Positions 40,536 through 49,293 of a stretch of 64,000 nt of DNA are shown piece after piece. The stretch covers positions 3,588,501 to 3,652,500 of the forward strand of contig NZ_CP048815.1 in the NCBI RefSeq assembly GCF_010977555.1, written 5' to 3'. The DNA is from Caulobacter rhizosphaerae. GTDB taxonomy: Bacteria; Pseudomonadota; Alphaproteobacteria; Caulobacterales; Caulobacteraceae. Position 1 is the stretch's first letter. The number at the start of each line of letters is the position of its first letter. Made by a program: the position numbers and the translations under genes. The notes beneath the pieces were generated by a model. The model was not told the origin of the DNA. It ran no database searches and saw only the letters and a list, made by a program, of their open reading frames with translations.

Positions 40536-40598
40536 CTAGAGCCGCCCTTCCGACGCGAAGACCACGACCAGGCCCACGGGCGCCGAAGTCGTGCTCAT
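40536..40598 (-). CDS. Possible 20-residue peptide coupled to the ceramidase-like gene
   Basis: A short frame of 20 codons starts at an ATG that overlaps the ceramidase-like stop (ATGA), with a GAGAGGAG ribosome-binding site 8-10 bases upstream inside that gene. The peptide is MSTTSAPVGLVVVFASEGRL, with a short hydrophobic middle. The coupling and good ribosome-binding site are the only support. Confidence 0.3.
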   Translation of the reverse strand: MSTTSAPVGLVVVFASEGRL

Positions 40599-41431
40599 GT
40601 TCGATTCTCCTCTCGCCAATAGAAGTAGAGCAGCACCGCCATCGCACCGGCCAACGGGTGCCAGAGCATGCCGTGCGGCTGGAAGAAGTCCTTGGGGTGG
40701 CACATTGGCTCGCCGGTCTGGGACAGCGCCCAGAACACGGTCGCGGCGATGATACAGCCCACGGCCAGCCACCAGAGCAGAATGGTCAGCCACCTGCCCT
40801 GCCACGGCTTGCCCTCCCGCACGCAGGCGACGATCTCCAGCGCCAGATACGCCGCCACCAAGGCGATGATCAGGATTAGCGACTTGAACTCCCACTGCCA
40901 AAGGGCGTGGATGATCAGGAAGACCACGACGGTGATCGGATAGAAAACCCAGAACACCCAGTCTGCAGAAACCAGGCGGCGCAAGGTGTAGAACACCAAG
41001 AAGGCCGCATAGACATACATCGACAGACCGTCGAAGTTTCCCGCCCAGCCAACGATGGACGCGTGGAACCACATGCTGCCCAGCCCCAGGAACAGCACCG
41101 CGAAGACGTAGAGGTCGGCGATGAAGTTGTCGGACCGCATCACGTTCTCGCCGCGCGCGCCATCCTTGCGATCCAGATAGATCATGAAGGCCACCAGGCC
41201 GGCGGTCAGGATCGAGTAGAGATTGAACCAGGTGTTGACCGGTTGCCGGACGCCTCGGGCGTGGGCGATAACGTCGGCCGGGTCGAAGGCCTCGCAGAAG
41301 CAGGTGTTGGGCGTCGCGGCCATGCAACTGTCCGGGCTGCCCGGCCAGCCGGCGGCGACGAAGATCAGGAACGGCAACAGGACCAGGACGACCCCGGCCC
41401 CCAACACGATGAAACCGCGATAGGCGCTCAT
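40595..41431 (-). CDS. CREST-superfamily (alkaline ceramidase-like) membrane hydrolase
   Basis: A 278-residue protein with about seven hydrophobic segments. It bears the features of the ceramidase/PAQR/Per1 (CREST) superfamily: an early Cys/Asn/Glu patch (TPNTCFCEAFDP), a Ser-x3-His motif in the third segment (LGSMWFHASIVGWAGNFDGLSMY) and a paired His motif in the last segment (PHGMLWHPLAG). In alkaline ceramidases these Ser, Asp and three His residues bind zinc and hydrolyse the ceramide amide. Caulobacter-type bacteria make ceramides, so a lipid-remodelling role is plausible. It could instead hydrolyse another lipid amide. Transcribed leftward toward the CIS promoter. Confidence 0.75.
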   Translation of the reverse strand: MSAYRGFIVLGAGVVLVLLPFLIFVAAGWPGSPDSCMAATPNTCFCEAFDPADVIAHARGVRQPVNTWFNLYSILTAGLVAFMIYLDRKDGARGENVMRSDNFIADLYVFAVLFLGLGSMWFHASIVGWAGNFDGLSMYVYAAFLVFYTLRRLVSADWVFWVFYPITVVVFLIIHALWQWEFKSLILIIALVAAYLALEIVACVREGKPWQGRWLTILLWWLAVGCIIAATVFWALSQTGEPMCHPKDFFQPHGMLWHPLAGAMAVLLYFYWREENRT

Positions 41432-41787
41432 GGCCCCTCCTTGAGAACTCAGGTGACGCGGAACTCTCCCGGACAGTTCGGGTACGCAGGTCGATCAATG
41501 GCCGATGTCGACCGGGATCGAGAACGACAGTTCCTCACCGACGCGGCCTTCGCGCCGCGCCGCGCCGCAGATTCCGCAACTTCGGGATCTCGGCCTACAG
41601 TCAAGGTTACGCGGATTGGGAGATCAATTCGCCCACTGAACTTATAGGTGGAGTTTAGCAGCCCATCGCGATCCGTCCAGACGCCATTTCTCCAGACCAC
41701 AAGGCGCGGCGACCGTCTGCGAACGGTGCTGTTTCCGGCCTCCAACTTCGGTAGAGTTCACCGGAGATTCCCGTCGAAAGCGGTCGC
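41432..41787. promoter_or_regulatory. Divergent intergenic region before rfbF
   Basis: A 356-base gap without a credible gene, between the leftward ceramidase-like gene and rightward rfbF. It holds short complementary stretches (for example cgaccgggatcgag and ctcggcctac) but no clear terminator, riboswitch or tRNA. Promoters for both neighbours must lie here. Confidence 0.4.
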
Positions 41788-42570
41788 ATGGCGCAGAACA
41801 CCAAGACCAAGGTCGTCATCCTCGCCGGCGGCAAGGGCACGCGGATCGCCGAAGAAACCCAGGTGCGTCCCAAGCCGATGGTGGAGATCGGCGGCCGGCC
41901 GATCATCTGGCACATCATGAAGTCCTACAGCGCCCATGGCCTGAACGACTTCGTCATCTGTTGCGGTTACCTGGGCGACAAGGTCCGCGAGTACTTCCTC
42001 AACTACGCCTACCAGAACGCCGACCTGACGATCTCGCCCAATGGCCAGGTCGAGGTTCACCAGCATCATGCCGAGCCCTGGACCGTCACCCTGGTCGACA
42101 CGGGGGACGAGACCATGACCGGAGGGCGGATCAAGCGGGTGGGCCGCTACGTGGCCGATTCCCCCTATTTTTGCCTGACCTACGGCGACGGCCTGTCGGA
42201 TGTGGACATCGGCGCCCTGGTCCGCTTCCACGAGGCGCACGGCGCCCAGGCGACGATCACGGCGGTCAGCCCCCTCGCCCGCTTCGGCGCCCTGAAGATC
42301 AAGGGCGACACCGTCGAGCGGTTCGTCGAGAAGCCCTCGGCGGAGGGCGGGCGGATCAACGGCGGGTTCTTCGTGCTGTCACCCAAGGTGCTGGACCTGA
42401 TCGAAGGCGACGAGACGGTGTTCGAACAAGCTCCGCTGGAGCGCCTGGCCCGGAGGGGACAGTTGCGGGCCTTCCGTCATGACGGATTCTGGCAGCCCAT
42501 GGATACGCTGCGCGAGAAGCTCCACCTCGAAGACCTGTGGCTCCGGGGCGCGCCGTGGAAATCCTGGTAG
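41788..42570 (+). CDS. rfbF: Glucose-1-phosphate cytidylyltransferase
   Basis: A 260-residue nucleotidyltransferase making CDP-glucose from CTP and glucose 1-phosphate. The signature is LAGGKGTRIAEETQVRPKPM near the N-terminus, then VEIGGRPIIWHIMKSYS, the metal-binding YGDGLSDVD and RINGGFFVLSP. These are specific to RfbF rather than RfbA/GalU because of the EETQVRPKPM segment and YNGFNDFVICCGY-like region (LNDFVICCGYLG). It supplies the precursor for RfbG and RfbH nearby. It is convergent with the NeuB-like gene across 13 bases. Confidence 0.95.
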   Translation: MAQNTKTKVVILAGGKGTRIAEETQVRPKPMVEIGGRPIIWHIMKSYSAHGLNDFVICCGYLGDKVREYFLNYAYQNADLTISPNGQVEVHQHHAEPWTVTLVDTGDETMTGGRIKRVGRYVADSPYFCLTYGDGLSDVDIGALVRFHEAHGAQATITAVSPLARFGALKIKGDTVERFVEKPSAEGGRINGGFFVLSPKVLDLIEGDETVFEQAPLERLARRGQLRAFRHDGFWQPMDTLREKLHLEDLWLRGAPWKSW

Positions 42571-42583
42571 CCCCGGCCAGGCC

Positions 42584-43516
42584 TTAGGTCGCGTCTCCCG
42601 ACCAGTAGCGCAGTTTCTCGGCGACCGACGCCTCCCCGGGCGTGATGCGCTTTTCGCCGTCGCCCAGCCATTCGCGAAGGTCGCGCAGGCGCGAGACCAG
42701 CACCTTCAGTTCATTCGGCTCCAGGGAGGCCGACTGATCCGAGCCGTACATCGTCCGATCCAGGGTGATGTGGCGTTCGATGGCCACAGCGCCCAGCATG
42801 GCGGCCACCAGGCTGGGCTCCACCGAAGCCTCGTGACCGCTGTAGCCGACCGGCGCGCCATAGCGGCGACGCAGGGTGTCGATCGCCATCAGGTTCAGGT
42901 CGGCGGGCGGGGTCGGATAGGTGGAGACCGTATGCATGAGCACGAACGGGCAGGCCGCCGCGCGCAGGATCTCCACCGCCGAGTCGATCTGTTCGAAGGT
43001 GCACATGCCGGTAGAGGCGAACACCAGCTTGCCCTCGGCGGCGACCGCCTCGACCAGCGGACGATGAGTCAGCATGGCCGAGGCCAGCTTGTTGTAGGGC
43101 AGGTCGTACTTGGCCAGGAACGACTGGCTGGGCACGTCCCAGGCCGAGGCGAACCAGGCCAGGCCCAGTTCACGGCAATAGGCGTCGATGGCGTCGTACT
43201 CGGCCTCGCCGAACTCCAGGCCCTCCTTCTGGGCGCGCTGGGTTTCGCCCCAGGGGCTCTGGCGCGGCGCGGCAAGCACCTCGGGCGTGTAGACGATGTC
43301 GATCGTCCGCTTCTGGAACTTCACCGCGTCGCACCCGGCCTCCTTGGCGGCTCGGATCAGGGCCTTGGCGACCTCGAGATCGCCGTTATGATTGATGCCG
43401 ATCTCGGCGATCACGAAGGGACGGTCCGCCAGCGGCCACGGGATCGAAGCCAGACGCTCCGTGGCCATGTTCTCCACGGAAAGCGCCTTGTTTATCGAGG
43501 CGTCGACGGTCTGCAT
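42584..43516 (-). CDS. NeuB-family synthase lacking the SAF domain
   Basis: A 310-residue TIM-barrel protein of the N-acetylneuraminate synthase family (PEP-dependent sugar-acid condensation). Family motifs: PFVIAEIGINHNGDLEVAKALI, CDAVKFQKR, FASAWDVPSQSFLA, LPYNKLASAMLTH, FASTGMC, LMHTVSTYPTPPADLNL and GYSGHEASVEPSL, then ERHITLDRTMYGSDQSASLEP. These keep the NeuB catalytic barrel. The protein ends about 35 residues later, so the C-terminal antifreeze-like SAF domain that completes the active site of the neighbouring subunit in NeuB is missing. The substrate is unknown. It lies in a CDP-sugar cluster. Confidence 0.87.
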   Translation of the reverse strand: MQTVDASINKALSVENMATERLASIPWPLADRPFVIAEIGINHNGDLEVAKALIRAAKEAGCDAVKFQKRTIDIVYTPEVLAAPRQSPWGETQRAQKEGLEFGEAEYDAIDAYCRELGLAWFASAWDVPSQSFLAKYDLPYNKLASAMLTHRPLVEAVAAEGKLVFASTGMCTFEQIDSAVEILRAAACPFVLMHTVSTYPTPPADLNLMAIDTLRRRYGAPVGYSGHEASVEPSLVAAMLGAVAIERHITLDRTMYGSDQSASLEPNELKVLVSRLRDLREWLGDGEKRITPGEASVAEKLRYWSGDAT

Positions 43517-43681
43517 GGTCCGGGTCCTGTTGTACGGAGAACGACGTCCGGGACATCGCCTTCGGAAGCGCGGAAGCCGCCGCGAGGGCTCTTGGCTCCA
43601 GCGCGGGCTGGTATATCTATCGCGGCCGATCCTGCTGCGGCCTTGATCTAAGTTCCCTTGTCTAGAATGGAGTCGGCGATA

Positions 43682-44638
43682 ATGCCTAGGTGCAAGTTCG
43701 CCGCATGGTTAGCGCGCCCCTCCAGTTGCGTGGCGATCGTCGGGGCGTCCGGCTGGATCGGGATGGCGCTGACCGACCATGTTCTGGCGGTCTGTCCGGA
43801 CCTTCCGCCCGATCGCCTGCGGCTGTTCGGCTCATCCCGTCGTCCCCTGCAACTTCGGGATCAGCGGCCCCTGATCGAACCGCTGGACGCCTTGTCTGGC
43901 CTCGGAAACGGCGAATGGCTGATCCTCCACGCCGCCATCGTCGGCGGCGACCGGGTCGACGGCGGCGATCTACAGGAAATGCGACGTCGCAACGACGCCC
44001 TGCTGGGCCGGGTTCTGGCCCTGGCTGATATGGCCGACACGCGACGACTGGTCACAGTCTCGTCGGGCGCCGTCGGCCGCCCTGATATGGGTCCGCCGGA
44101 TCGCGTGGCCTATACCGCCATGAAACGCGAGCATGAGGCGGTCGTTGCGGATTGGGCCCGCCGGACCGGCAAATCCGTCCTGGTTCCACGCGTGTTCAAC
44201 CTCGGCGGCCCCTTCATCAACCACACCGAGGCCTACGCCCTGGGGGCGTTCATCCTGGCCCTCGCACGGCGGGGCCGGATCACCATAGGCGCCGCCGATC
44301 CGGTGTTCAGGAGCTTCGTCCACGTCTCGGAAATGGCGCGGGTGATCCTCGACATGGCGGTGGACGAGGCGCAGTCGGCCGAGCCGTTCGATGTGGGCGG
44401 CGCTGAGGTCGTCGAATTGGGCGCGCTAGCAAGGGCGGTCGGCCAGGCCCTGGGTCGAAGTGATCCGCCGATCGAACGCCAGGAGCCTGGTGACGGTCCA
44501 GGCGACTGGTACGTCGGCGACGGCCGACGCTATCAAGGCGCCCTCTTCCGCCGTGGCGAGCATCCGACACCGCTGGCGCGGACCGTGGCCGACACGGTCG
44601 CTTACCTGGCGGCGACGGGCGCGTTAGACGAAACGTAG
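43682..44638 (+). CDS. NAD(P)-dependent sugar epimerase/dehydratase family protein
   Basis: A 318-residue extended SDR. The dinucleotide motif is GASGWIG near residue 24. The Ser/Tyr/Lys catalytic set appears as TVSSGAVG and VAYTAMKREHE (YxxxK), followed by VPRVFNLGGPFI. The C-terminal substrate-binding half contains VHVSEMARVIL and FDVGGAEVVELGALA. The start chosen is the ATG of MPRCKF because GGAG lies nine bases upstream. An ATG five codons earlier is possible. It probably reduces or epimerises a keto sugar in the nearby CDP-sugar or nonulosonate pathway. Its end overlaps the convergent rfbG by 37 bases. Confidence 0.85.
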   Translation: MPRCKFAAWLARPSSCVAIVGASGWIGMALTDHVLAVCPDLPPDRLRLFGSSRRPLQLRDQRPLIEPLDALSGLGNGEWLILHAAIVGGDRVDGGDLQEMRRRNDALLGRVLALADMADTRRLVTVSSGAVGRPDMGPPDRVAYTAMKREHEAVVADWARRTGKSVLVPRVFNLGGPFINHTEAYALGAFILALARRGRITIGAADPVFRSFVHVSEMARVILDMAVDEAQSAEPFDVGGAEVVELGALARAVGQALGRSDPPIERQEPGDGPGDWYVGDGRRYQGALFRRGEHPTPLARTVADTVAYLAATGALDET

Positions 44639-45690
44639 CGATCGATCTGCGCCAGAGTCGTCTCGCGCAGGTCGCCACCGGCCAGGGCCTCGCGCCACCA
44701 GTCGATCGTCAGGGCGACGGATTGCTCAAGGTCCAGGCGCGGCCTCCAGCCCAGCTCAGCCTTGGCCAAGTCGGAATTCAAGGTCAGCAGGCCCGCCTCG
44801 TGGGGCGCGGAAGGGTCGATCCGCTCGACCAGCCGCGCGTCCCCGCTCCACATTTCCGCAGCGATCCGAGCCACGTCGCCGACTGGACGGGCGCCATCCG
44901 CGTCGGGACCGAAGTTCCAGGCCCGCAGCCCGCTCGCCGGCGAGGCGGCCAGGGTCTGGACCGCCAGGAGATAGCCTTGCAATGGCTCCAGCACGTGCTG
45001 CCACGGGCGCACGGCCGCAGGATTGCGCAGCACCGCCGCCTCGCCCCGCGCAAAGGCCGATAGGACATCCGGCAACAACCGGTCGCGCGCCCAGTCACCG
45101 CCGCCGATCACATTCCCCGCCCGCGCGACTCCCACCGCCGCGCCGACACCTTCCAGGAAGGAGGCGAAATAGGCCCTCACCGCCAGTTCGGCGCAGGCCT
45201 TGCTGGCGCTGTAGGGATCTCGGCCGCCGAGACGATCGTCCTCCCGATAGGCTTGGCCATGCTCAAGGTTCTCATACACCTTGTCGGTGGTGACGATCAG
45301 CGTCACGGCCGGACGCGGCTGGCGACGCACGGCGTCCAGCAGGTTGACCGTGCCCATCAGATTGGTGGCGAAGGTCTCCCGAGGCGCCTCGTAGCCGCGA
45401 CGCACCAGAGGTTGGGCGGCCATGTGGATCACCACCGAGGGCGCGAAATCCAGAACGGCGGCGTCCATCGCATCGGGATCGCGCACGTCGGCGATCATGC
45501 TGTCCAGCGCCTCGGCGACGCGCGCCGCCTCGAACAGGTTCGGCTGGCTGTCGGGGAGCAGCGCCACGCCGCGCACCGTCGCGCCCAGCCGCTCCAGCCA
45601 AAGGCTCATCCAGCCGCCCTTGAAGCCGGTATGGCCGGTCAACAGCACTCGCCGCCCGCGCCAGAAGTCCTCGTCGATGCCGATGGTCAT
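44602..45690 (-). CDS. rfbG: CDP-glucose 4,6-dehydratase
   Basis: A 362-residue extended SDR converting CDP-glucose to CDP-4-keto-6-deoxyglucose. The start was set at the ATG of MTIGIDEDFW. The family-specific opening LTGHTGFKGGWMSLWLERLG follows, then HMAAQPLVRRGYEAPRET, VTTDKVYEN, the catalytic DPYSASKACAEL and VARAGNVIGGGDWARDRLLPD. RfbG specificity is supported by the GFKGGWMSLWL motif and by rfbF/rfbH nearby. It is divergent from rfbH, so the two share an intergenic region of about 145 bases, with no gene in it. Confidence 0.95.
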   Translation of the reverse strand: MTIGIDEDFWRGRRVLLTGHTGFKGGWMSLWLERLGATVRGVALLPDSQPNLFEAARVAEALDSMIADVRDPDAMDAAVLDFAPSVVIHMAAQPLVRRGYEAPRETFATNLMGTVNLLDAVRRQPRPAVTLIVTTDKVYENLEHGQAYREDDRLGGRDPYSASKACAELAVRAYFASFLEGVGAAVGVARAGNVIGGGDWARDRLLPDVLSAFARGEAAVLRNPAAVRPWQHVLEPLQGYLLAVQTLAASPASGLRAWNFGPDADGARPVGDVARIAAEMWSGDARLVERIDPSAPHEAGLLTLNSDLAKAELGWRPRLDLEQSVALTIDWWREALAGGDLRETTLAQIDRYVSSNAPVAAR

Positions 45691-45834
45691 GACGTCCCCA
45701 AAGCCGATCGGGATTCCCACCGAGCGCGCACGGCAGTTTGACGCGCCGCCCCTGGACCGAATCGGCGATAATCATCGTCTCCGCCCGAGCGGAGCAGCAA
45801 GGTCGTCGATCGCTGGCGGATCGGAGAGCGCGTC

Positions 45835-47181
45835 ATCTCGTTTCAGGAACCTTCGGAGGAAACCGCGGCGCTTCGCGGCAGGATTCTCGCCCTGGTCGAG
45901 GAGTATCACGCGCTGGCCCATAGGCCGAAGCCGTTCGAGGCGGGCGCATCGCCCGTCCCGGTGTCTGGCCGGATCTACGACGCCTCGGACATGCGCAGCC
46001 TGGTCGATTCCGCCCTGGATTTCTGGCTGACCACCGGCCGTTTCAACGACGCGTTCGAGGCCAGGCTGGCTCAACGCCTGGGCGCGCGGTTCGCCTTGAC
46101 CGTCAACTCCGGTTCGTCGGCCAATCTGGTGGCGCTGTCGGCCCTGACCTCGCCCAAGCTGAAGGCCCGCCAGCTCAAGCCCGGCGACGAAGTGATCACC
46201 GCCGCCACCGGCTTTCCGACCACGGTAAACCCGCTGCTGGGCGCGGGTCTGGTCCCGGTGTTCGTCGACATGCTGCCGACCACCTACAACTTCGACCCCG
46301 ACAAGGTCGCGGCCGCCATCGGCCCCAAGACCAGGGCGATCATGGCGGCCCACACCCTGGGCAACCCATTCGACCTGGCCGCCATCCGCAAGCTCTGCGA
46401 CGATCACGGCCTGTGGCTGGTCGAGGACTGCTGCGACGCCCTGGGTTCGACCTATGATGGCCGGCAGGTCGGCACGTTCGGCGACTTGGCCACGCTCAGC
46501 TTCTATCCCGCCCACCACATCACCACGGGCGAAGGCGGGGCGGTATTCACCAACGACGAGTTCCTGCGCCGGCTGGCGGAGTCGTTTCGCGACTGGGGCC
46601 GGGACTGCTTCTGCGCGCCGGGTCAGGACAACACCTGCGGCAAGCGGTTCGGCTGGAAGATGGGCGATCTGCCGCGCGGCTATGACCACAAGTATATCTA
46701 CGGTCACCTCGGCTATAACCTGAAGATGACGGACATGCAGGCCTCGGTGGGCCTGACGCAGTTGGACCACCTGGACAGCTTCATCGCCGCGCGCAGGCGC
46801 AATTTCGCCGCCCTGAAGGCCGGCCTTGCCGACCTGCAGGCATTCCTGGTGCTGCCGGAGGCGACACCGAACAGCGATCCGGCCTGGTTCGGTTTTCCCA
46901 TCACCGTCAGGCCCGAAGCGCCGTTCACGCGCAACGAGCTGACCCGCCGCCTCGAGGACGCCCGCATCGGCACGCGCCTGCTGTTCGGTGGCAACCTGGT
47001 GCGCCAGCCCTATATGGCCGGCCGCAATTTCCGGATCGCCGGCGAGCTGACCGTGGCCGACGCGATCATGGAGCGGACCTTCTGGATCGGGGTCTATCCC
47101 GGCCTCGGCGCCGACCACATCGCCTACATGCTCGGCATCATCCACGACTTCTGCCGCAGCCGCGCGCCGGCGTCCGCCTGA
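45835..47181 (+). CDS. rfbH: CDP-6-deoxy-hexulose 3-dehydrase, apparent ATC start
   Basis: A 448-residue PLP/[2Fe-2S] enzyme that removes the 3-hydroxyl from CDP-4-keto-6-deoxyglucose. It has the cluster spacing C-x57-C-x-C-x7-C ending at [10 protein letters not shown], and [10 protein letters not shown] with His where aminotransferases have the Schiff-base Lys. Homology to RfbH runs upstream of the first GTG (45961) through [16 protein letters not shown] and RPKPFEAG, back to ISFQEPSEE. An in-frame stop at 45769 and the absence of ATG/GTG/TTG leave ATC at 45835, six bases after GGAGAG, as the best start. The true start may be lost, altered or noncanonical. It needs a reductase partner (RfbI-like), not seen here. 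Confidence 0.9.
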   Translation: MSFQEPSEETAALRGRILALVEEYHALAHRPKPFEAGASPVPVSGRIYDASDMRSLVDSALDFWLTTGRFNDAFEARLAQRLGARFALTVNSGSSANLVALSALTSPKLKARQLKPGDEVITAATGFPTTVNPLLGAGLVPVFVDMLPTTYNFDPDKVAAAIGPKTRAIMAAHTLGNPFDLAAIRKLCDDHGLWLVEDCCDALGSTYDGRQVGTFGDLATLSFYPAHHITTGEGGAVFTNDEFLRRLAESFRDWGRDCFCAPGQDNTCGKRFGWKMGDLPRGYDHKYIYGHLGYNLKMTDMQASVGLTQLDHLDSFIAARRRNFAALKAGLADLQAFLVLPEATPNSDPAWFGFPITVRPEAPFTRNELTRRLEDARIGTRLLFGGNLVRQPYMAGRNFRIAGELTVADAIMERTFWIGVYPGLGADHIAYMLGIIHDFCRSRAPASA

Positions 47182-47199
47182 TCTCCAGCGAGAGAGCCC

Positions 47200-47337
47200 A
47201 TGCCCGAACTCAAGTGCGCCCTTGCAGACAGCCAGACCCGACCGTTCGCGCCGCAACCGACCCTTCGGAGCATCGCCGCCCTGTTGAAGAGCGGGCTGAA
47301 CGCCTCGGAGACGTGCACCCGCTCTACGGCGCCGTGA
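47200..47337 (+). CDS. Possible 45-residue protein between rfbH and the methyltransferase
   Basis: An ATG-initiated frame of 45 codons with a purine-rich AGCGAGAGAG upstream, ending four bases before the methyltransferase ATG. The product begins MPELKCALAD, is basic/polar, has two Cys and no recognised motif. It may be a leader or a remnant. Only position and the ribosome-binding site support it. Confidence 0.3.
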   Translation: MPELKCALADSQTRPFAPQPTLRSIAALLKSGLNASETCTRSTAP

Positions 47338-47341
47338 GGTC

Positions 47342-48439
47342 ATGGCCCTGACACCGCCCTGCCCGATCTGCGGTCGCGAGGCCAGCAGCGCGATCGCCGG
47401 GCTGTGCTTCGGCGACAAGCCGCACCTGCCAAGCGCCATCACCCTGCATGGCTGCGCGGACTGCGACTTCGCCTTCACCTGGCCGCGCGATCCCTTCGGC
47501 TATCGCGACTACTATGCCGCCGTCGCCAATGACACAGCCCAGCGGCACGGCCAGTATCGCAATCATCCCCAGGCCGACATCCTGGCGAACCTGATCGGCT
47601 CGCGGCCGATCCGCTCGGTGTTGGACTTTGGTTGTGGCGGTGGCGGGCTGCTACACGTCCTGGCCGAGCGCTTTCCGCAGGTCCGGTTCCTGGGTTTCGA
47701 CGTAAACGCCAACTTCCCCTCGGACCTGCCGAACCTGAGGTTCACCGACCAGTTTCCGCAAGACGGCCACGACCTGGTGATCCTCAGTCATGTCATCGAG
47801 CACATGGCCGACATCAGCCAGATCAAAGCGTTGTTCGATCTGGTCGGCGAAGACGGCCTTGTCCACATTGAGATGCCGGACCCCAAGCACTACATCAGCG
47901 TCCCACAGCCGCATTTCGGCTATTATGTCGACAGGCTGCACATCAACCACTTCTCGCAGCGCGCGCTGCTGAAGATCGCGCCCCAAGGATTCGATGTCCT
48001 TATCGGCGGGACGTATCGCATGCCCTACGCCTTGGGGGATGTCTATCCCGCTCAATACGTCGTGCTGCAGAACCGGCGACACGAACAAGCCGTCCCTGAA
48101 GCGATCGACGCCTATCTCCAGGCCGAAGCGCAGCGCTGGGCCGACATCCGCGCGCAACTCCACGGCCGGAGATTCTTCATCTACGGCTTCGGCGATAATT
48201 TCCATCGCAGCCTCTCGCCGGGCGGGCCGCTGCATGGCCTGGAAGGCAACATCATCGCCGTGATCGATCGCAACGCGGCGACCCTGGCGACCAGCAGCCG
48301 GAGCGCGTTCCAATTCATGGATCCGAGCGAGATCGCCCGGATCGACGGAGCCCTGATCGTCTGCACCGTCTCGCAGTTTTCGGACCTGGCGGAGGGCTTT
48401 CGGCAAGCCTACCCCAACAGTGAGGTTCAGTACCTCTAG
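47342..48439 (+). CDS. Zinc-ribbon SAM methyltransferase resembling sugar C-methyltransferases
   Basis: A 365-residue protein. The N-terminal Cys pairs (CPIC at about 7 and CADC at about 38) form a putative zinc ribbon. The Rossmann SAM domain has VLDFGCGGGGLL and a LVILSHVIEHM motif. The C-terminal third (after about 245) starts HGRRFFIYGFGDNFHRSL and ends SEVQYL, and resembles the C-terminal domain of the TylCIII/NovU-type C-methyltransferases. Such enzymes methylate a keto-sugar carbon next to a carbonyl, giving branched sugars. The neighbouring RfbG/RfbH products are suitable acceptors. Its end overlaps the next, convergent gene by four bases. The exact substrate is unproven. Confidence 0.78.
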   Translation: MALTPPCPICGREASSAIAGLCFGDKPHLPSAITLHGCADCDFAFTWPRDPFGYRDYYAAVANDTAQRHGQYRNHPQADILANLIGSRPIRSVLDFGCGGGGLLHVLAERFPQVRFLGFDVNANFPSDLPNLRFTDQFPQDGHDLVILSHVIEHMADISQIKALFDLVGEDGLVHIEMPDPKHYISVPQPHFGYYVDRLHINHFSQRALLKIAPQGFDVLIGGTYRMPYALGDVYPAQYVVLQNRRHEQAVPEAIDAYLQAEAQRWADIRAQLHGRRFFIYGFGDNFHRSLSPGGPLHGLEGNIIAVIDRNAATLATSSRSAFQFMDPSEIARIDGALIVCTVSQFSDLAEGFRQAYPNSEVQYL

Positions 48440-49293
48440 GCCCGCCGGCAAAGCACGCAGAATTGCCGGCCCAGGCGGCCGTAGATTTGGGTTTCGATGA
48501 CTTCGAGATGAACGACGACGAGACCTCGGCGCGAGATCAAGGTCCGAAGGGCCGTCTCGGTGAAAAAATTTACGTGCTCGTGCCAGTGCTTCTTGCCGGC
48601 GGCCAAATTCTCGACGCCGAGATTCTCGGCCACATAGGCCTCCAACGGAACCTCCAGATAAAGCAGCGTCCGCGATGTCATCACCGCGCCGATCTCGTCC
48701 AACAGGTCGGCCGGACTGGGCACGTGCTCCAGGACGTTGCTGCAGACCACCAGGTCGAAATCCGATCGCGCCAAGTCCGCGCGGGTCAATGGCTTGACCC
48801 CCTCGGCCGTAGCCAAACCCGAGATATCGAAGACCGACACGCTGGCGGCGTCGTCGCGGAACGGTGTATTCAGCCCCGTATCGCCGCCCCAGTCCAGTAC
48901 ATGCGGCGGGCCCGCCAGATAGGGCGCAATGATCGCCTCGACCTGGGAAAGATAGGCCGCGCGTTCCATCAGAAGATTGTTGCGGGCGGCATAACCCGGT
49001 TCGAACCGCTCGCGCGTTGCCGTGTATTCGGGTCCGCGATAACCGCTGTAGAGCCGGTCCATCTCGGCGTCGCTGAACCGCATGTCGAGAAACAGCGCCC
49101 CGCAAACCTCGCACTGCAGCGAGTTGCACAGGGCGTAAGCCATGCCCAAGCTCAGCGTCTGCATACCCCAGTCAGGTGTGATCTCGACCGGTTCCCAGCC
49201 GAATACCCGGTTGGCGACAAACGGCATCAACACCGCGGGCGATCGATGCAGCCGATCACCGTCACAGCAGATGCAGCGCTCGGCAATGTTCAC
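48436..49293 (-). CDS. Class I SAM-dependent methyltransferase with Cys cluster
   Basis: A 285-residue protein, GTG start overlapping the previous stop by four bases (GTGA). The N-terminal region has CICC and a second pair CEVCG that could bind zinc. The SAM site VLDWGGDTGLNTPF replaces the usual Gly-rich motif with GGDTG. The acidic VVCSNVLEHVPSP, and the later HEHVNFF of methyltransferase type 11/23 proteins, follow. It belongs to the minus-strand sugar operon as its last gene. Probable O- or N-methylation of a surface sugar, substrate unknown. Confidence 0.82.
   Translation of the reverse strand: MNIAERCICCDGDRLHRSPAVLMPFVANRVFGWEPVEITPDWGMQTLSLGMAYALCNSLQCEVCGALFLDMRFSDAEMDRLYSGYRGPEYTATRERFEPGYAARNNLLMERAAYLSQVEAIIAPYLAGPPHVLDWGGDTGLNTPFRDDAASVSVFDISGLATAEGVKPLTRADLARSDFDLVVCSNVLEHVPSPADLLDEIGAVMTSRTLLYLEVPLEAYVAENLGVENLAAGKKHWHEHVNFFTETALRTLISRRGLVVVHLEVIETQIYGRLGRQFCVLCRRA

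Noticed and set aside
40282..40539. 85-codon plus-strand frame in the AT-rich region
   Set aside because: No good ribosome-binding site, a basic composition without a recognisable fold, and codon usage unlike neighbours. More likely non-coding regulatory DNA.
45961..47181. rfbH starting at the GTG
   Set aside because: It would lose conserved N-terminal RfbH residues. The upstream frame remains open and homologous back to ATC 45835.
45772..47478. 568-codon minus-strand frame over rfbH
   Set aside because: Antisense to rfbH, which shows the exact C-x57-C-x-C-x7-C cluster spacing.
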